A DNA stretch of 64,000 nt from CAYUZU01 sp964448675. Its GTDB lineage: Bacteria > Planctomycetota > Phycisphaerae > UBA1845 > Fen-1342. The notes below the pieces were generated by a model, which did no database searches, was not told where the DNA came from, and saw nothing but the letters and a program-made list of their open reading frames with translations. Of the stretch, positions 19,311-27,131 are shown one piece after another. The stretch is taken from positions 1 to 64,000 of the forward strand of contig CAYUZU010000023.1 of the NCBI GenBank assembly GCA_964448675.1, read 5' to 3'. The stretch's first letter is position 1; the number at the start of each line of letters is the position of its first letter. The position numbers were made by a program, and so were the translations under genes.

Positions 19311-20423
19311 ATGAGCGACAAACCGACGATTCGTGGCCGTTGCAAGTGCGGCAAGCTGCTGCGCATCCGCAATGCGCGGGCCGAGCAGGTCGTGCGCTGC
19401 CCGGCGTGCAAGCGGACCATCAATATCACCGCGGCCGATCTGCGGGCCGCGGCCGCCGGCGCGACGCTCGAACTTCGCCAGAGTATGGCGACCGCGGCGC
19501 CCGAAGCGCTGCCGCTGGCATTCGATGAGCTGCGCCCGGCACCGCATGGCAGCCAGCCCGGCGTCACCGGACGCGCCGCGACGCACGACGAGAGCCTGGC
19601 CAGCGAACTGCTCGGCCGGCCAGCGATCAGCGAGAATCCGACGCCGGACGTGCCGGCGGGCGCGCTCGATGTGGAGACGCTGCGATCGCTGCCGCGGCTG
19701 ACGCTATGGAAGAACTTCCTCACCGACCTGCTGATGAGTTTCGCCTTTGCGGGCAAGCTCAACAACCTGATTCTGGTGGCATGTACGGCGATCGCGTGCT
19801 TCCTGCCGACGCTGATCGGTCTGATCCCGATGATGGGCCTCGTCACCGGCCTGCTGATGTTGCTCTGGTCGATCGTCGTGGGGCTGTACATCGTGCACTT
19901 CTTCTGGAGCACGATGACGCGCACCGCCAGCGGCGAAGACGACATCCCGCTGGTCGAGCCGGACTGGAGCCTGTGGGATGATGGCGTGGTGCCGCTGTTC
20001 TGGCTGGCGCTGGTGAGCGTCCTCTGTTTCGCGCCGGCGGGCTATGTGCACTTCTTCATGGAAGACTCGGTGCGGCAGGGGCTGCTGCTGATCGGCGCGT
20101 TGCTGCTCGGTGCGCTGGTATGGCCGGTGGCGGTGCTGTCGATAGCACTGGGCGACTCACTCCTCTACCTGCGGCCCGACTGGCTCGTCCGCTGCATTCT
20201 CGGGATCGGCCCGGTGTACTTCGTCGCGTGGGTCTTCATGCTGATCACGGTGGCCGTGTGGACGGGCCTGAGCGTCCTCGAGCCGCCGGCCGACATCCCG
20301 ATCCTCATGCTGTTGTACTTTCCGGTGGCGTGGTTTGTCGAGTTGTACTTCGGCTACGTGCTGTTCCGCATGCTGGGGTTGCTCTACCGGCATTTCCGTC
20401 ATCGCCTTCCGTGGGACTTCTGA
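19311..20423 (+). CDS. multi-pass membrane protein with N-terminal zinc ribbon
   Basis: 370 residues, family not recognised. Residues 10-35 hold CKCGK...CPACK, a likely zinc ribbon (C-x-C and C-x-x-C) of the kind that often precedes membrane domains in Planctomycetota. A roughly 70-residue linker follows. From about residue 150 there are at least six hydrophobic segments, with the conserved-looking ASGEDDIPLVEPDWS loop between the second and third, similar to DUF4013-type integral membrane proteins. The gene is divergent from queA; a start ATG follows GGGGAGCATAGCC. Confidence 0.6.
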   Translation: MSDKPTIRGRCKCGKLLRIRNARAEQVVRCPACKRTINITAADLRAAAAGATLELRQSMATAAPEALPLAFDELRPAPHGSQPGVTGRAATHDESLASELLGRPAISENPTPDVPAGALDVETLRSLPRLTLWKNFLTDLLMSFAFAGKLNNLILVACTAIACFLPTLIGLIPMMGLVTGLLMLLWSIVVGLYIVHFFWSTMTRTASGEDDIPLVEPDWSLWDDGVVPLFWLALVSVLCFAPAGYVHFFMEDSVRQGLLLIGALLLGALVWPVAVLSIALGDSLLYLRPDWLVRCILGIGPVYFVAWVFMLITVAVWTGLSVLEPPADIPILMLLYFPVAWFVELYFGYVLFRMLGLLYRHFRHRLPWDF

Positions 20424-20435
20424 GTCGTCACCTGC

Positions 20436-20464
20436 TTCGCCTCGGGATTGCGCCCGCGTATACT
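20436..20464 (+). promoter_or_regulatory. possible promoter of the alanine racemase gene
   Basis: -10 TATACT (20459-20464) is a 5/6 match. With a 17-bp spacer the -35 is TTCGCC (3/6). It lies 73 bp before the start codon. Confidence 0.35.
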
Positions 20465-20536
20465 GGGCACAAGTGAGCGTCCCGCGCGTCGGGACCCCGC
20501 CATCGGTTGCAGGACCGAGAATTCTGAGAATATCCC

Positions 20537-21463
20537 ATGCGCAGTCCGCACATCAACGTGATGGTCGACCTCGACGCGGTCCGCGCCGCCGCCGAGCAAA
20601 TCCGCGCCAGAACGGGTGTAAGGGTCATCGCCGTGATCAAGGCGGACGCGTACGGGCTGGGCGCGGCGCGGGTGGCGGACGTACTTGGTCCGGTGGTGGA
20701 CGAATTCGGGTATTTCTCGCTGTACGAAGCGGAGCAGGTCCGCCGGCCGGGGCTGATCATCGGACCACCCATGGGCGAGGCATCGACGCATCGCGAGCTC
20801 GGCCTGCGACCGGCGGTCGGCAACCTGGCTGATGCGCAGCGGTTCAAGGGCCTGCCGGTCGCGATCAGTGTCGACGTCGGCATGCAGCGGTTCGGCTGCG
20901 AACCGGCGGACCTTGACGCGCTGGTGGAGCAGTGCGACGTCAGCGAGTATTTCGCCCATGCCGTCACGGTGGAAGGCGCCCGCAAGCTGGCGGCAGCCTG
21001 TGCGGAGCGCGGCCGGCCTTACCACGCCGCGGCGACCGATCTGCTCGATGATCCCGAAACGTGGTTTGACGCCGTGCGCCCGGGGCTGGCCCTGTATCGC
21101 GACGCGGTGCGGGTCACGACGCGGCTGCACACCGTGCGGGCGACCAGCGGCCGGGTGGGCTACGGCGGATTCACGTGTTCACGCGTGGGGGTGATCCTCG
21201 GCGGGTACAGCAACCTCCTGCAGCCGGCCCCGGTGCTGATCAACGGTCGGCCGCAGCGCATCCTCGAATGCGGGATGAACACATCCTATGTGTCGGTGGC
21301 TGAGGTGGATCGTGTCGGGGATACGGTAACGCTGTTGGGCGGCGCGCTGTCGACCGCGGCCGTCGCCGCAGACCTGGGCGTGCGCGAGCACCAGGTGCTG
21401 TGCCGGTATACCGCGACGGGGCCGCGGGAATACCTGCGGCATGGGGAAGACCCCGGGGATTGA
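20537..21463 (+). CDS. alr: alanine racemase-like PLP enzyme, shortened
   Basis: 308 residues, against about 360-380 for typical Alr. Fold type III PLP enzymes interconvert L- and D-Ala for peptidoglycan. Seen: the PLP-lysine motif AVIKADAYGLGA (K near residue 35), ISVDVGMQRFGC, the barrel end VRPGLALYRDAV, and a C-terminal beta domain with ILGGYSNLLQP in the place of the catalytic-Tyr GYADG motif, then GDTVTLLG. The usual I-S-M-D-Q block reads CGMNTSYVSV, and several barrel helices are shortened. It could be an Alr or a paralogue with another amino acid. Convergent with the epimerase at 21590. Confidence 0.75.
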   Translation: MRSPHINVMVDLDAVRAAAEQIRARTGVRVIAVIKADAYGLGAARVADVLGPVVDEFGYFSLYEAEQVRRPGLIIGPPMGEASTHRELGLRPAVGNLADAQRFKGLPVAISVDVGMQRFGCEPADLDALVEQCDVSEYFAHAVTVEGARKLAAACAERGRPYHAAATDLLDDPETWFDAVRPGLALYRDAVRVTTRLHTVRATSGRVGYGGFTCSRVGVILGGYSNLLQPAPVLINGRPQRILECGMNTSYVSVAEVDRVGDTVTLLGGALSTAAVAADLGVREHQVLCRYTATGPREYLRHGEDPGD

Positions 21464-21507
21464 CTGAGAAACACGCAGGCAGTGCGGGCTTCGCTCGCCA
21501 GAACGCG

Positions 21508-21526
21508 GCGGGTGGAACCCGCCCTG
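21508..21526. repeat. REP-like palindrome, copy 2
   Basis: GCGGGTGGAACCCGCCCTGC between the convergent alanine racemase and epimerase genes. Same core as the copies at 14770, 45129 and 61331, with CTGC in place of CTAC. Confidence 0.6.
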
Positions 21527-21531
21527 CCGGT

Positions 21532-21557
21532 GGCTGAGTGCTGAGGAACACTCAGCC
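21532..21557. terminator. bidirectional terminator-like hairpin
   Basis: GGCTGAGTG and CACTCAGCC form a perfect 9-bp stem with an 8-base loop, between two convergent genes (stops at 21463 and 21590). There is no clear U-run on either strand. Confidence 0.5.
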
Positions 21558-21589
21558 CCGACGACGGATGACGGAGAACAGACGACTCC

Positions 21590-22528
21590 CTATCCCAGGT
21601 TCTCGCGATACCAGTCGATCGAGCGCCGCAGGCCGTCGGCGAAGTACACCACCGGCTCGTACCCCAGCACGTCCTTGGTATGCGCGATATCGGCCAGGCT
21701 GTGCCGCACGTCGCCAGGGCGCACCTCGGCGTACTCCGGCTGGATGTCGGTACCGATCAGCTCGTTGATCTGCGCCACGATCTCGTTGAGCGTGGTGCGC
21801 TCGGCGCACGCCACGTTCACCACGTCGCCCTGCACCTGCGGCGCCTCGGCGGCGCGCATGTTTGCATTGACGACGTTGTCGATGAAGCAGAAGTCACGCG
21901 ACTGCTCGCCGTCGCCGTAGATCACGGGCCGCTGCCCCTGCAGCATGCGCGTGACGAAAGCGGGGATCACGGCGGCGTACTGGCTGTTCGGATCCTGCCG
22001 CGGGCCGAACACGTTGAAGTAACGCAGCGAGATCGTCTCCAGCCCGTACACATGCCACCAGCACGAGCAGTAGTGCTCCCCCGCCAGCTTGCTGACCGCA
22101 TACGGACTCTGCGGCCGCGGCAGCATATCGACCATCTTGGGCAGCTTCGGCGTATCGCCATAGGCGCTGCTACTGGCCGAGTACACGAAACGCCGCACGC
22201 CAGCCCCCGTCGCCGCCACCAGCATGTGCAAGGTGCCGGTGATGTTGATCTCGTTGGCGGCGGTCGGGTGCTCGACGCTCTTCGGCACGCTGCCCTGCGC
22301 GGCCAGGTGAAAGATCGTGTCGACGCCTTCGACGGCGTGCTGCACGGTCGCCATGTCGCGAATGTCCCCTTCGATCACGTCGACGCGCTCGCGGATGTCG
22401 CTGAGGTTCTCCGGCTTGCCGGTGCTGAAATTGTCGAGCACGCGCACGCGCACATCTCTATCGAGCAGACGCCGCACGATGTGATTGCCGATGAACCCGC
22501 CGCCGCCGGTTACCAGACAAGGTCCCAT
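21590..22528 (-). CDS. UDP-sugar 4-epimerase / NAD-dependent epimerase (GalE/WbpP-like)
   Basis: 312 residues. Seen: VTGGGGFIGNHIVRRLL NAD-binding motif, VLDNFSTGK, VIEGDIRD, FHLAAQGSVPKSVE, the catalytic SASSSAYG and Y-x-x-x-K in PYAVSKLAGE, RYFNVFGPRQDPNSQYAAVIP, and GDGEQSRDFCFIDNVV. The RYFNVFGPRQDP...YAAVIP block points to the UDP-GlcNAc/GalNAc or UDP-glucuronate epimerase subgroup. It supplies a nucleotide sugar for surface glycans. Its start lies two bases from the tatD stop. Confidence 0.9.
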   Translation of the reverse strand: MGPCLVTGGGGFIGNHIVRRLLDRDVRVRVLDNFSTGKPENLSDIRERVDVIEGDIRDMATVQHAVEGVDTIFHLAAQGSVPKSVEHPTAANEINITGTLHMLVAATGAGVRRFVYSASSSAYGDTPKLPKMVDMLPRPQSPYAVSKLAGEHYCSCWWHVYGLETISLRYFNVFGPRQDPNSQYAAVIPAFVTRMLQGQRPVIYGDGEQSRDFCFIDNVVNANMRAAEAPQVQGDVVNVACAERTTLNEIVAQINELIGTDIQPEYAEVRPGDVRHSLADIAHTKDVLGYEPVVYFADGLRRSIDWYRENLG

Positions 22529-22530
22529 GC

Positions 22531-23331
22531 CTATTCCTCACCGAGTTTGAAGAAGCGTTCGGCGTTGGCCGTGCTCGCCGCCGCGAAGTCCTCGTAACTT
22601 TCGCCGCGCAGCGCCGCCAGGAAGCGCGCCGTATGCACCAGGAGCGCCGGCTCGTTGGGCCGGATCTTGCGCACCGGCTCGGGCGACAGGAACGGCGCGT
22701 CCGTCTCGACCATGATACGGTCGGCGGGCGTGTAGCGGGCCGACGCCTGGATCGATGCCGCCTTCTTGAACGTCACAACGCCGGTATACGACAGATAGCA
22801 GCCCAGGTCGAGCGCCCGGCGCGCGAGATTCGTATCGCCCGAGAAACAGTGAAAGACGACGCGTCCCGCGAGCGGCGGATACTCCGCCAGCACGTCGCAC
22901 ACGCGGTGCTCGGACTCGCGGGCATGGATCACGACCGGTTTGTCCACCTCGACCGCCAGGTCGAGCTGGGCCCGGAGGACCGCCTCCTGCCGCTCGGGCG
23001 GTGCGAAATCGTAGTGAAAATCGAGTCCGGTCTCCCCCACTGCCACCACGCGGGCCCGTAGCGGCTCGCTCAGCCCCTCGCCGCGCAGCAGCGAGGCGAT
23101 CGAGCCGAGCGTGTCTTCGTCGCACTTGCCCGCCTCATGCGGGTGCACACCCGCGATAAGGAAAAGGTACGGCCGGTCACGAATGATCTCCAGCGCATGC
23201 AGGGCGTCGGTCGGCTCCTGCGCGACGAGGATCATCCGCCGCACGCCGGCCTCGCGCGCGTTGTGCAGCACCTCGTCGAGGCGACCGTGGAGTTCCGGCG
23301 TGGTCAGATGGCAATGTGTGTCAACAAGCAT
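22531..23331 (-). CDS. tatD: TatD-family metal-dependent DNase
   Basis: 266 residues. Seen: metal ligands DTHCHLT at the N-terminus, GVHPHEA, VGETGLDFHYD, IHARES, VFHCFSG and VETDAPFLSPEP, all in order in the TIM-barrel. The family has 3'-exonuclease activity on DNA and is linked to DNA repair and fragmentation. Start at ATG 23331, since the upstream extension is not conserved. Followed by the epimerase gene after two bases. Confidence 0.93.
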   Translation of the reverse strand: MLVDTHCHLTTPELHGRLDEVLHNAREAGVRRMILVAQEPTDALHALEIIRDRPYLFLIAGVHPHEAGKCDEDTLGSIASLLRGEGLSEPLRARVVAVGETGLDFHYDFAPPERQEAVLRAQLDLAVEVDKPVVIHARESEHRVCDVLAEYPPLAGRVVFHCFSGDTNLARRALDLGCYLSYTGVVTFKKAASIQASARYTPADRIMVETDAPFLSPEPVRKIRPNEPALLVHTARFLAALRGESYEDFAAASTANAERFFKLGEE

Positions 23332-23560
23332 CAGAGCGGCGCAACCCTCGACAACCCGCAACAACCCCCGTTATCCACTCGTCCGATCCTGCCCGCTTGG
23401 CCGACGATCTGTCAGCCGCCGCGCGTCGAATCGTCCCGGCCAGCGCCCGGGCCCATGACGACTCACGTTTTGCCAGAGCACCGCGGGCTATACGCTCGGC
23501 GCCCGGATTCGTTCGCCCCGACCGGGTTCAGCGGGGGACACCCGGCCGACACGCCGGCCG

Positions 23561-24442
23561 CTACTCGGCGTTCTGCACCTGTTCCTTGATTCGGTCGATG
23601 GCGCTCTTGATCTCGACGATCTCACGGGCGATGGCCGCGTCCCCGGTCTTCGAGCCCATGGTGTTGGCCTCGCGCAGCATTTCCTGCGCGATAAATTCCA
23701 GCTTGCGGCCCGGCGGCTCAGCCGACTTGGTCAGCGTCGCGAACTGCTCGAGGTGCCCCTCCAGTCGCGACAGCTCTTCGCTGATGTCGCTGCGTTCGGC
23801 GTAGATCGACACTTCCTTCAGCAGGTCGTCCTGCGCCAATTCGACGCCGCTGTGCGCAATGAGCTGCTCCACGCGGGCCTTGAGGCGGTCGCGATACTCC
23901 TCGATCACCGCCGGCCCGCGCTCGCGGATCAGCTTCAGCGAGGTCCACATCCGCTCGCAGTGCGTGGTCAGGTCCTTTGCGAGAGCACGGCCTTCCGCCT
24001 GCCGCATCTCGATCAGCCGCTCGACGGCCTCGCTCGCGAGGGCCTGCAGGATTTCCCAGCGATGCTCCTTTTCCTGCTCGCTGAACTCCCGCGGCTGGCA
24101 GGCACCGGGCAATGTGAGCAGCGTCGCGAGGTCGATGGTCATGCGCGGATCGTCTCCGGCCATGCCGCGCAAGTGCGCCACATAGGCCTGGACGGCCGCG
24201 GCATTGATGTCGAGGGCCGCCTGCGGGCTGAGGTCGCGCACGTACAGCCGCAACGTCACGCTGCCGCGCGTCAGCCGCTGGCGCAGCAGCTTCTCCACTT
24301 CGCCTTCGAGAAAGGAAAACTCGTCGGGCAGGTGCACCACCGACTTGAGATAGCGGTTATTGACGCTGCGGATCTCGAGGTGATAGACGCGGTCGCCTTC
24401 TTCGCGTCGCGCCTCACCAAACCCGGTCATGGAGTGAATCAT
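23561..24442 (-). CDS. YicC-family endoribonuclease
   Basis: 293 residues, normal for the family. Begins MIHSMTGFGEA, followed by EIRSVNNRYLK, LRQRLTRGSV, and ends with the conserved DUF1732 block GRKLEFIAQEMLREANTMGSK and IKSAIDRIKEQVQN. E. coli YicC is an RNase that clips small RNAs. In many genomes it precedes gmk and rpoZ; here it is followed by secG. Start ATG 24442 is fixed by the MIHSMTGFG motif. Confidence 0.94.
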   Translation of the reverse strand: MIHSMTGFGEARREEGDRVYHLEIRSVNNRYLKSVVHLPDEFSFLEGEVEKLLRQRLTRGSVTLRLYVRDLSPQAALDINAAAVQAYVAHLRGMAGDDPRMTIDLATLLTLPGACQPREFSEQEKEHRWEILQALASEAVERLIEMRQAEGRALAKDLTTHCERMWTSLKLIRERGPAVIEEYRDRLKARVEQLIAHSGVELAQDDLLKEVSIYAERSDISEELSRLEGHLEQFATLTKSAEPPGRKLEFIAQEMLREANTMGSKTGDAAIAREIVEIKSAIDRIKEQVQNAE

Positions 24443-24537
24443 GCGCTGTGCACCTCGGTCCCGCGGCTCCGCCGCCTGCAATCGCCCCCACGACCGACGC
24501 TCTCGACGCTTGACAGATGACGCAAAGGAAAGGACGG

Positions 24538-25107
24538 CTAGGCCGCCGAGTCGCCAAACACGCCCAACACGGCCACGGCCGGCAAGTCCACACCGTTCGT
24601 GCGCCACGCGCCCTCGTCGCCCGGCTCGGCGGGTGCGTCAGCACCGTCACCCGGGGGTGGTGCAGGCTCGTCGACGGGCGGCTCGGCCGGCTCCTCGGTG
24701 ACCGGCTCGTCCGTTGCCGCGGGGGCCGCGGGCTCACCCGTGACCGGCACCTCGATCGGCGTGGTCGTCTCCGCACCCGTCGGAGGCGGCGTGGTCTCGA
24801 TGGGGGCCGCACCACCGCCGCCTGGCGGCGCCGTGGGGGCACCCAGTCCCGGACCGGTCGGCACGAAGATGAAGTTCAGCACGACCGCGAAAGTCAGGAC
24901 GACGACGGCCGCCACGATGGTGATCCAGGTGAGCACGTCGCCGGTCTTGGCGCCGAAGGCGGTCCCGCCAGCCCCGCCGCCGCCGAACGCGCCGGCCAGG
25001 CCGACGCCCTTCCCGCGCTGCAGCAGGATGACGATCATGAGCAGCGCGGCGACGACCGCAAACAGAAGTCCCAGGATGTTGTGGTACCACTCCGCAGCCA
25101 GAATCAT
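24538..25107 (-). CDS. secG: preprotein translocase subunit SecG with long Pro/Glu-rich tail
   Basis: 189 residues, more than twice the usual 75-110. The first about 80 residues are SecG: a TM helix (ILGLLFAVVAALLMIVILLQ), the hallmark QRGKG, a Gly-rich segment with GGTAFGAKTGD, and a second TM helix (LTWITIVAAVVVLTFAVVLNFIF). After that comes about 110 residues of Pro, Thr, Glu and Ala repeats (for example TGEPAAPAATDEPVTEEPAE), probably extracytoplasmic. SecG helps SecYEG in protein export. Between tpiA and yicC on the same strand. Confidence 0.92.
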   Translation of the reverse strand: MILAAEWYHNILGLLFAVVAALLMIVILLQRGKGVGLAGAFGGGGAGGTAFGAKTGDVLTWITIVAAVVVLTFAVVLNFIFVPTGPGLGAPTAPPGGGGAAPIETTPPPTGAETTTPIEVPVTGEPAAPAATDEPVTEEPAEPPVDEPAPPPGDGADAPAEPGDEGAWRTNGVDLPAVAVLGVFGDSAA

Positions 25108-25204
25108 CGCCAGCCTCTAATACTGCATGCTTGTCGGATTCACGCAAGGTCCACCCGCCGCCCGACCGCGAGCGCGGGTCGCGAAACATCGCACTATAGC
25201 GGGT

Positions 25205-25972
25205 TTAGCCCGCCATCGCCAGCGCCGCCCGGATGATTCCCAGGAACGCGTCCGCCTTCAGGCTCGCGCCGCCGATGAGCCCACCATCCACGTCGGCCTG
25301 CTTCAGCAGCCCCTCGGCATTGTCGGGCTTCATGCTGCCGCCATAGAGCAGGCGGACGTCGTCGGCGACCTTGCCGATCCGCTGGCGCAGGTCGTTGCGA
25401 ATGTGGGCATGGGCCTCCTGGGCCTGCTCGGGCGTGGCGACCTCGCCGGTGCCAATCGCCCACACAGGCTCGTAGGCAATCACCAGATCGTCGCTGCTCT
25501 TGACATCGAAGCCCACCAGGCCCGCAGCGAGCTGAAACGTCAGCAAGTCCAGCGTCTGGCCGGCTTTGCGCTCATTCAGCGTCTCGCCCACGCACAGGAT
25601 CGGCGTCAGTCCCGCGGCCCGGGCCGCCCGCACCTTGAGGTTGATCATTCGGTCGTCTTCGAGATGACCAATGGTGTGGCGGCGCTCGCTGTGGCCAATA
25701 ATGACGTACTTGGCACCGGTCTCGGCGATCATGTCGGCCGAGAGCTCGCCGGTGAACGCGCCCTTCGGCTCCCAGTAAAGGTCCTGGGCACCCAGCGCGA
25801 CGGGACTCCCCTTCAGTGTCTCAGCCAGCGGAAAGAGATACACCGCCGGCGGACAGACCGCCACGTCGACGCCATTACCGCTGAGGCCGTCGCGGATCCC
25901 GGTCACCAACTGGCGGGCCGACTCTAAGTTCATGTTCATCTTCCAGTTACCGGCAATCAGCGGTCGACGCAT
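25205..25972 (-). CDS. tpiA: triosephosphate isomerase
   Basis: 255 residues. Interconverts DHAP and glyceraldehyde 3-phosphate. Seen: AGNWKMN with the catalytic Lys, GHSERR with the catalytic His, AYEPVWAIGTGEVATPEQA with the catalytic Glu and the flexible loop, and LYGGSMKPDNAEGLL phosphate-binding region. Length and motifs are complete. The tpiA-secG order is common in bacteria and supports co-transcription. Confidence 0.97.
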   Translation of the reverse strand: MRRPLIAGNWKMNMNLESARQLVTGIRDGLSGNGVDVAVCPPAVYLFPLAETLKGSPVALGAQDLYWEPKGAFTGELSADMIAETGAKYVIIGHSERRHTIGHLEDDRMINLKVRAARAAGLTPILCVGETLNERKAGQTLDLLTFQLAAGLVGFDVKSSDDLVIAYEPVWAIGTGEVATPEQAQEAHAHIRNDLRQRIGKVADDVRLLYGGSMKPDNAEGLLKQADVDGGLIGGASLKADAFLGIIRAALAMAG

Positions 25973-26403
25973 GGGCGCTCTCCTGTCGCACGGGGGTTTT
26001 GCGAATCACGAATCGGTGCGCCGTTTGCGGACTATCCGGGCATGCCGCTCGCCGCGCGGCGCTGGCGGCGCGTATTGAACGGTGCCGGGCGGGTCCCGTC
26101 AAACAAACGCCGTTGGATTCTCGGTCACGCGTGGCTTGCTGCGCCCCGCGTTGCAAGGCCATGGCCGTGACCGATTCCGGAGGCTATAATGGCACGCGAT
26201 GCCCGCCGCGGCCGCGGGACCGGTCATCGATCGTGGCCCGAGAAAAATAGGGCCCGCGCCCGCTTTTCGTGTGAAAAGTCGCGGCGAAGTTGCTACAGTT
26301 TTGGATTCCGGGTTACGGGTTTCCCAGGGCGAGGGGCCTCAGTGACCATCTGAATGTCGGCCGAGTTGGTCTGATCGGCCGGCCAGGGAAACGGAGACAA
26401 CGC
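25973..26403. other. 431-bp divergent intergenic region
   Basis: It separates tpiA (minus) from the 3D-domain gene (plus). Apart from the candidate promoter at 26162-26190 I see no RNA gene or ORF with coding character. Confidence 0.5.
26162..26190 (+). promoter_or_regulatory. possible promoter for the 3D-domain gene
   Basis: A perfect -10 TATAAT (26185-26190) with a weak -35 TGGCCG (3/6) at 17-bp spacing. The start codon at 26404 would have a leader of about 205 nt. Confidence 0.3.
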
Positions 26404-27006
26404 GTGAAAGCCTTCGTGTATCAGCCGCTGCCGCTGGTGGTGGTGCTGGTCTTGGTATCGGTAGGATTGGTCAGTGCCGCTGCGCTGGATGACGCCCGAT
26501 CCGCGGACATCGGACGGGTTGCGCCGGCACCGGCCGTTGTGCCGCCGACCGCGATACCAACGGATGCAGTCGCTGCGCCGAGCGTCACCACGCTGCAGCC
26601 CGCCGCGGCCCCCACCATTGTTACGGAACTCCCTGAAGACACGCGCGCGGAACAACCCGAGGAATCGGCGGAGACGCTGCTGGCCACCGTTCCCGACACT
26701 GCACCGCAGGAGCCAGGGCGCTCCGTGCTTCACCGCGTATGCCGCGTGACCGCGTATTGCGACCGTGGGATCACCGCCAGCGGCACACAGTCGGGCGTGG
26801 GCCAGTGTGCGGCACCGGGCTACATCCCGTTCGGCACGACCGTGTACATCCCCGAGCTCAATCGCACGTTCGTCGTAACCGATCGGACGCATCGCCGATT
26901 TCGACAAAGCACGGTGGACATCTTCATCCCGTCACAGCAGGCGTGCAAGGACTTCGGCTGCCGCTTCACGAACGTGGAGTTCTATCTGCCGGCCGAGAGC
27001 GACTGA
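26404..27006 (+). CDS. secreted/anchored 3D-domain protein
   Basis: 200 residues from GTG 26404, which has GGAG nine bases upstream. An N-terminal hydrophobic segment (PLPLVVVLVLVSVGLVSAAAL) is a signal peptide or anchor, followed by a Pro/Ala/Thr-rich linker of about 80 residues. The C-terminal about 85 residues form a 3D domain: RVTAYCDRGITASGTQSGVG, IPFGTTVYIP, VVTDRTHRR and TVDIFIPSQQACKDFG, with the aspartates that name the domain. The fold is shared with the lytic transglycosylase MltA and with Rpf-like proteins, so a role in peptidoglycan or envelope remodelling is likely. Three cysteines flank the domain core. Confidence 0.78.
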   Translation: MKAFVYQPLPLVVVLVLVSVGLVSAAALDDARSADIGRVAPAPAVVPPTAIPTDAVAAPSVTTLQPAAAPTIVTELPEDTRAEQPEESAETLLATVPDTAPQEPGRSVLHRVCRVTAYCDRGITASGTQSGVGQCAAPGYIPFGTTVYIPELNRTFVVTDRTHRRFRQSTVDIFIPSQQACKDFGCRFTNVEFYLPAESD

Positions 27007-27131
27007 CCGCAGGCCGCGTTGCCTAACTCCCGTCTTGCCAAGCACTTGCCAATCGGGTTATACTGCGCGCATTCGAGCGCCGGGCGATCAGGAGGGCGCG
27101 GGTGTGAATCGCGCTCTGCACAGGTGCAGGG

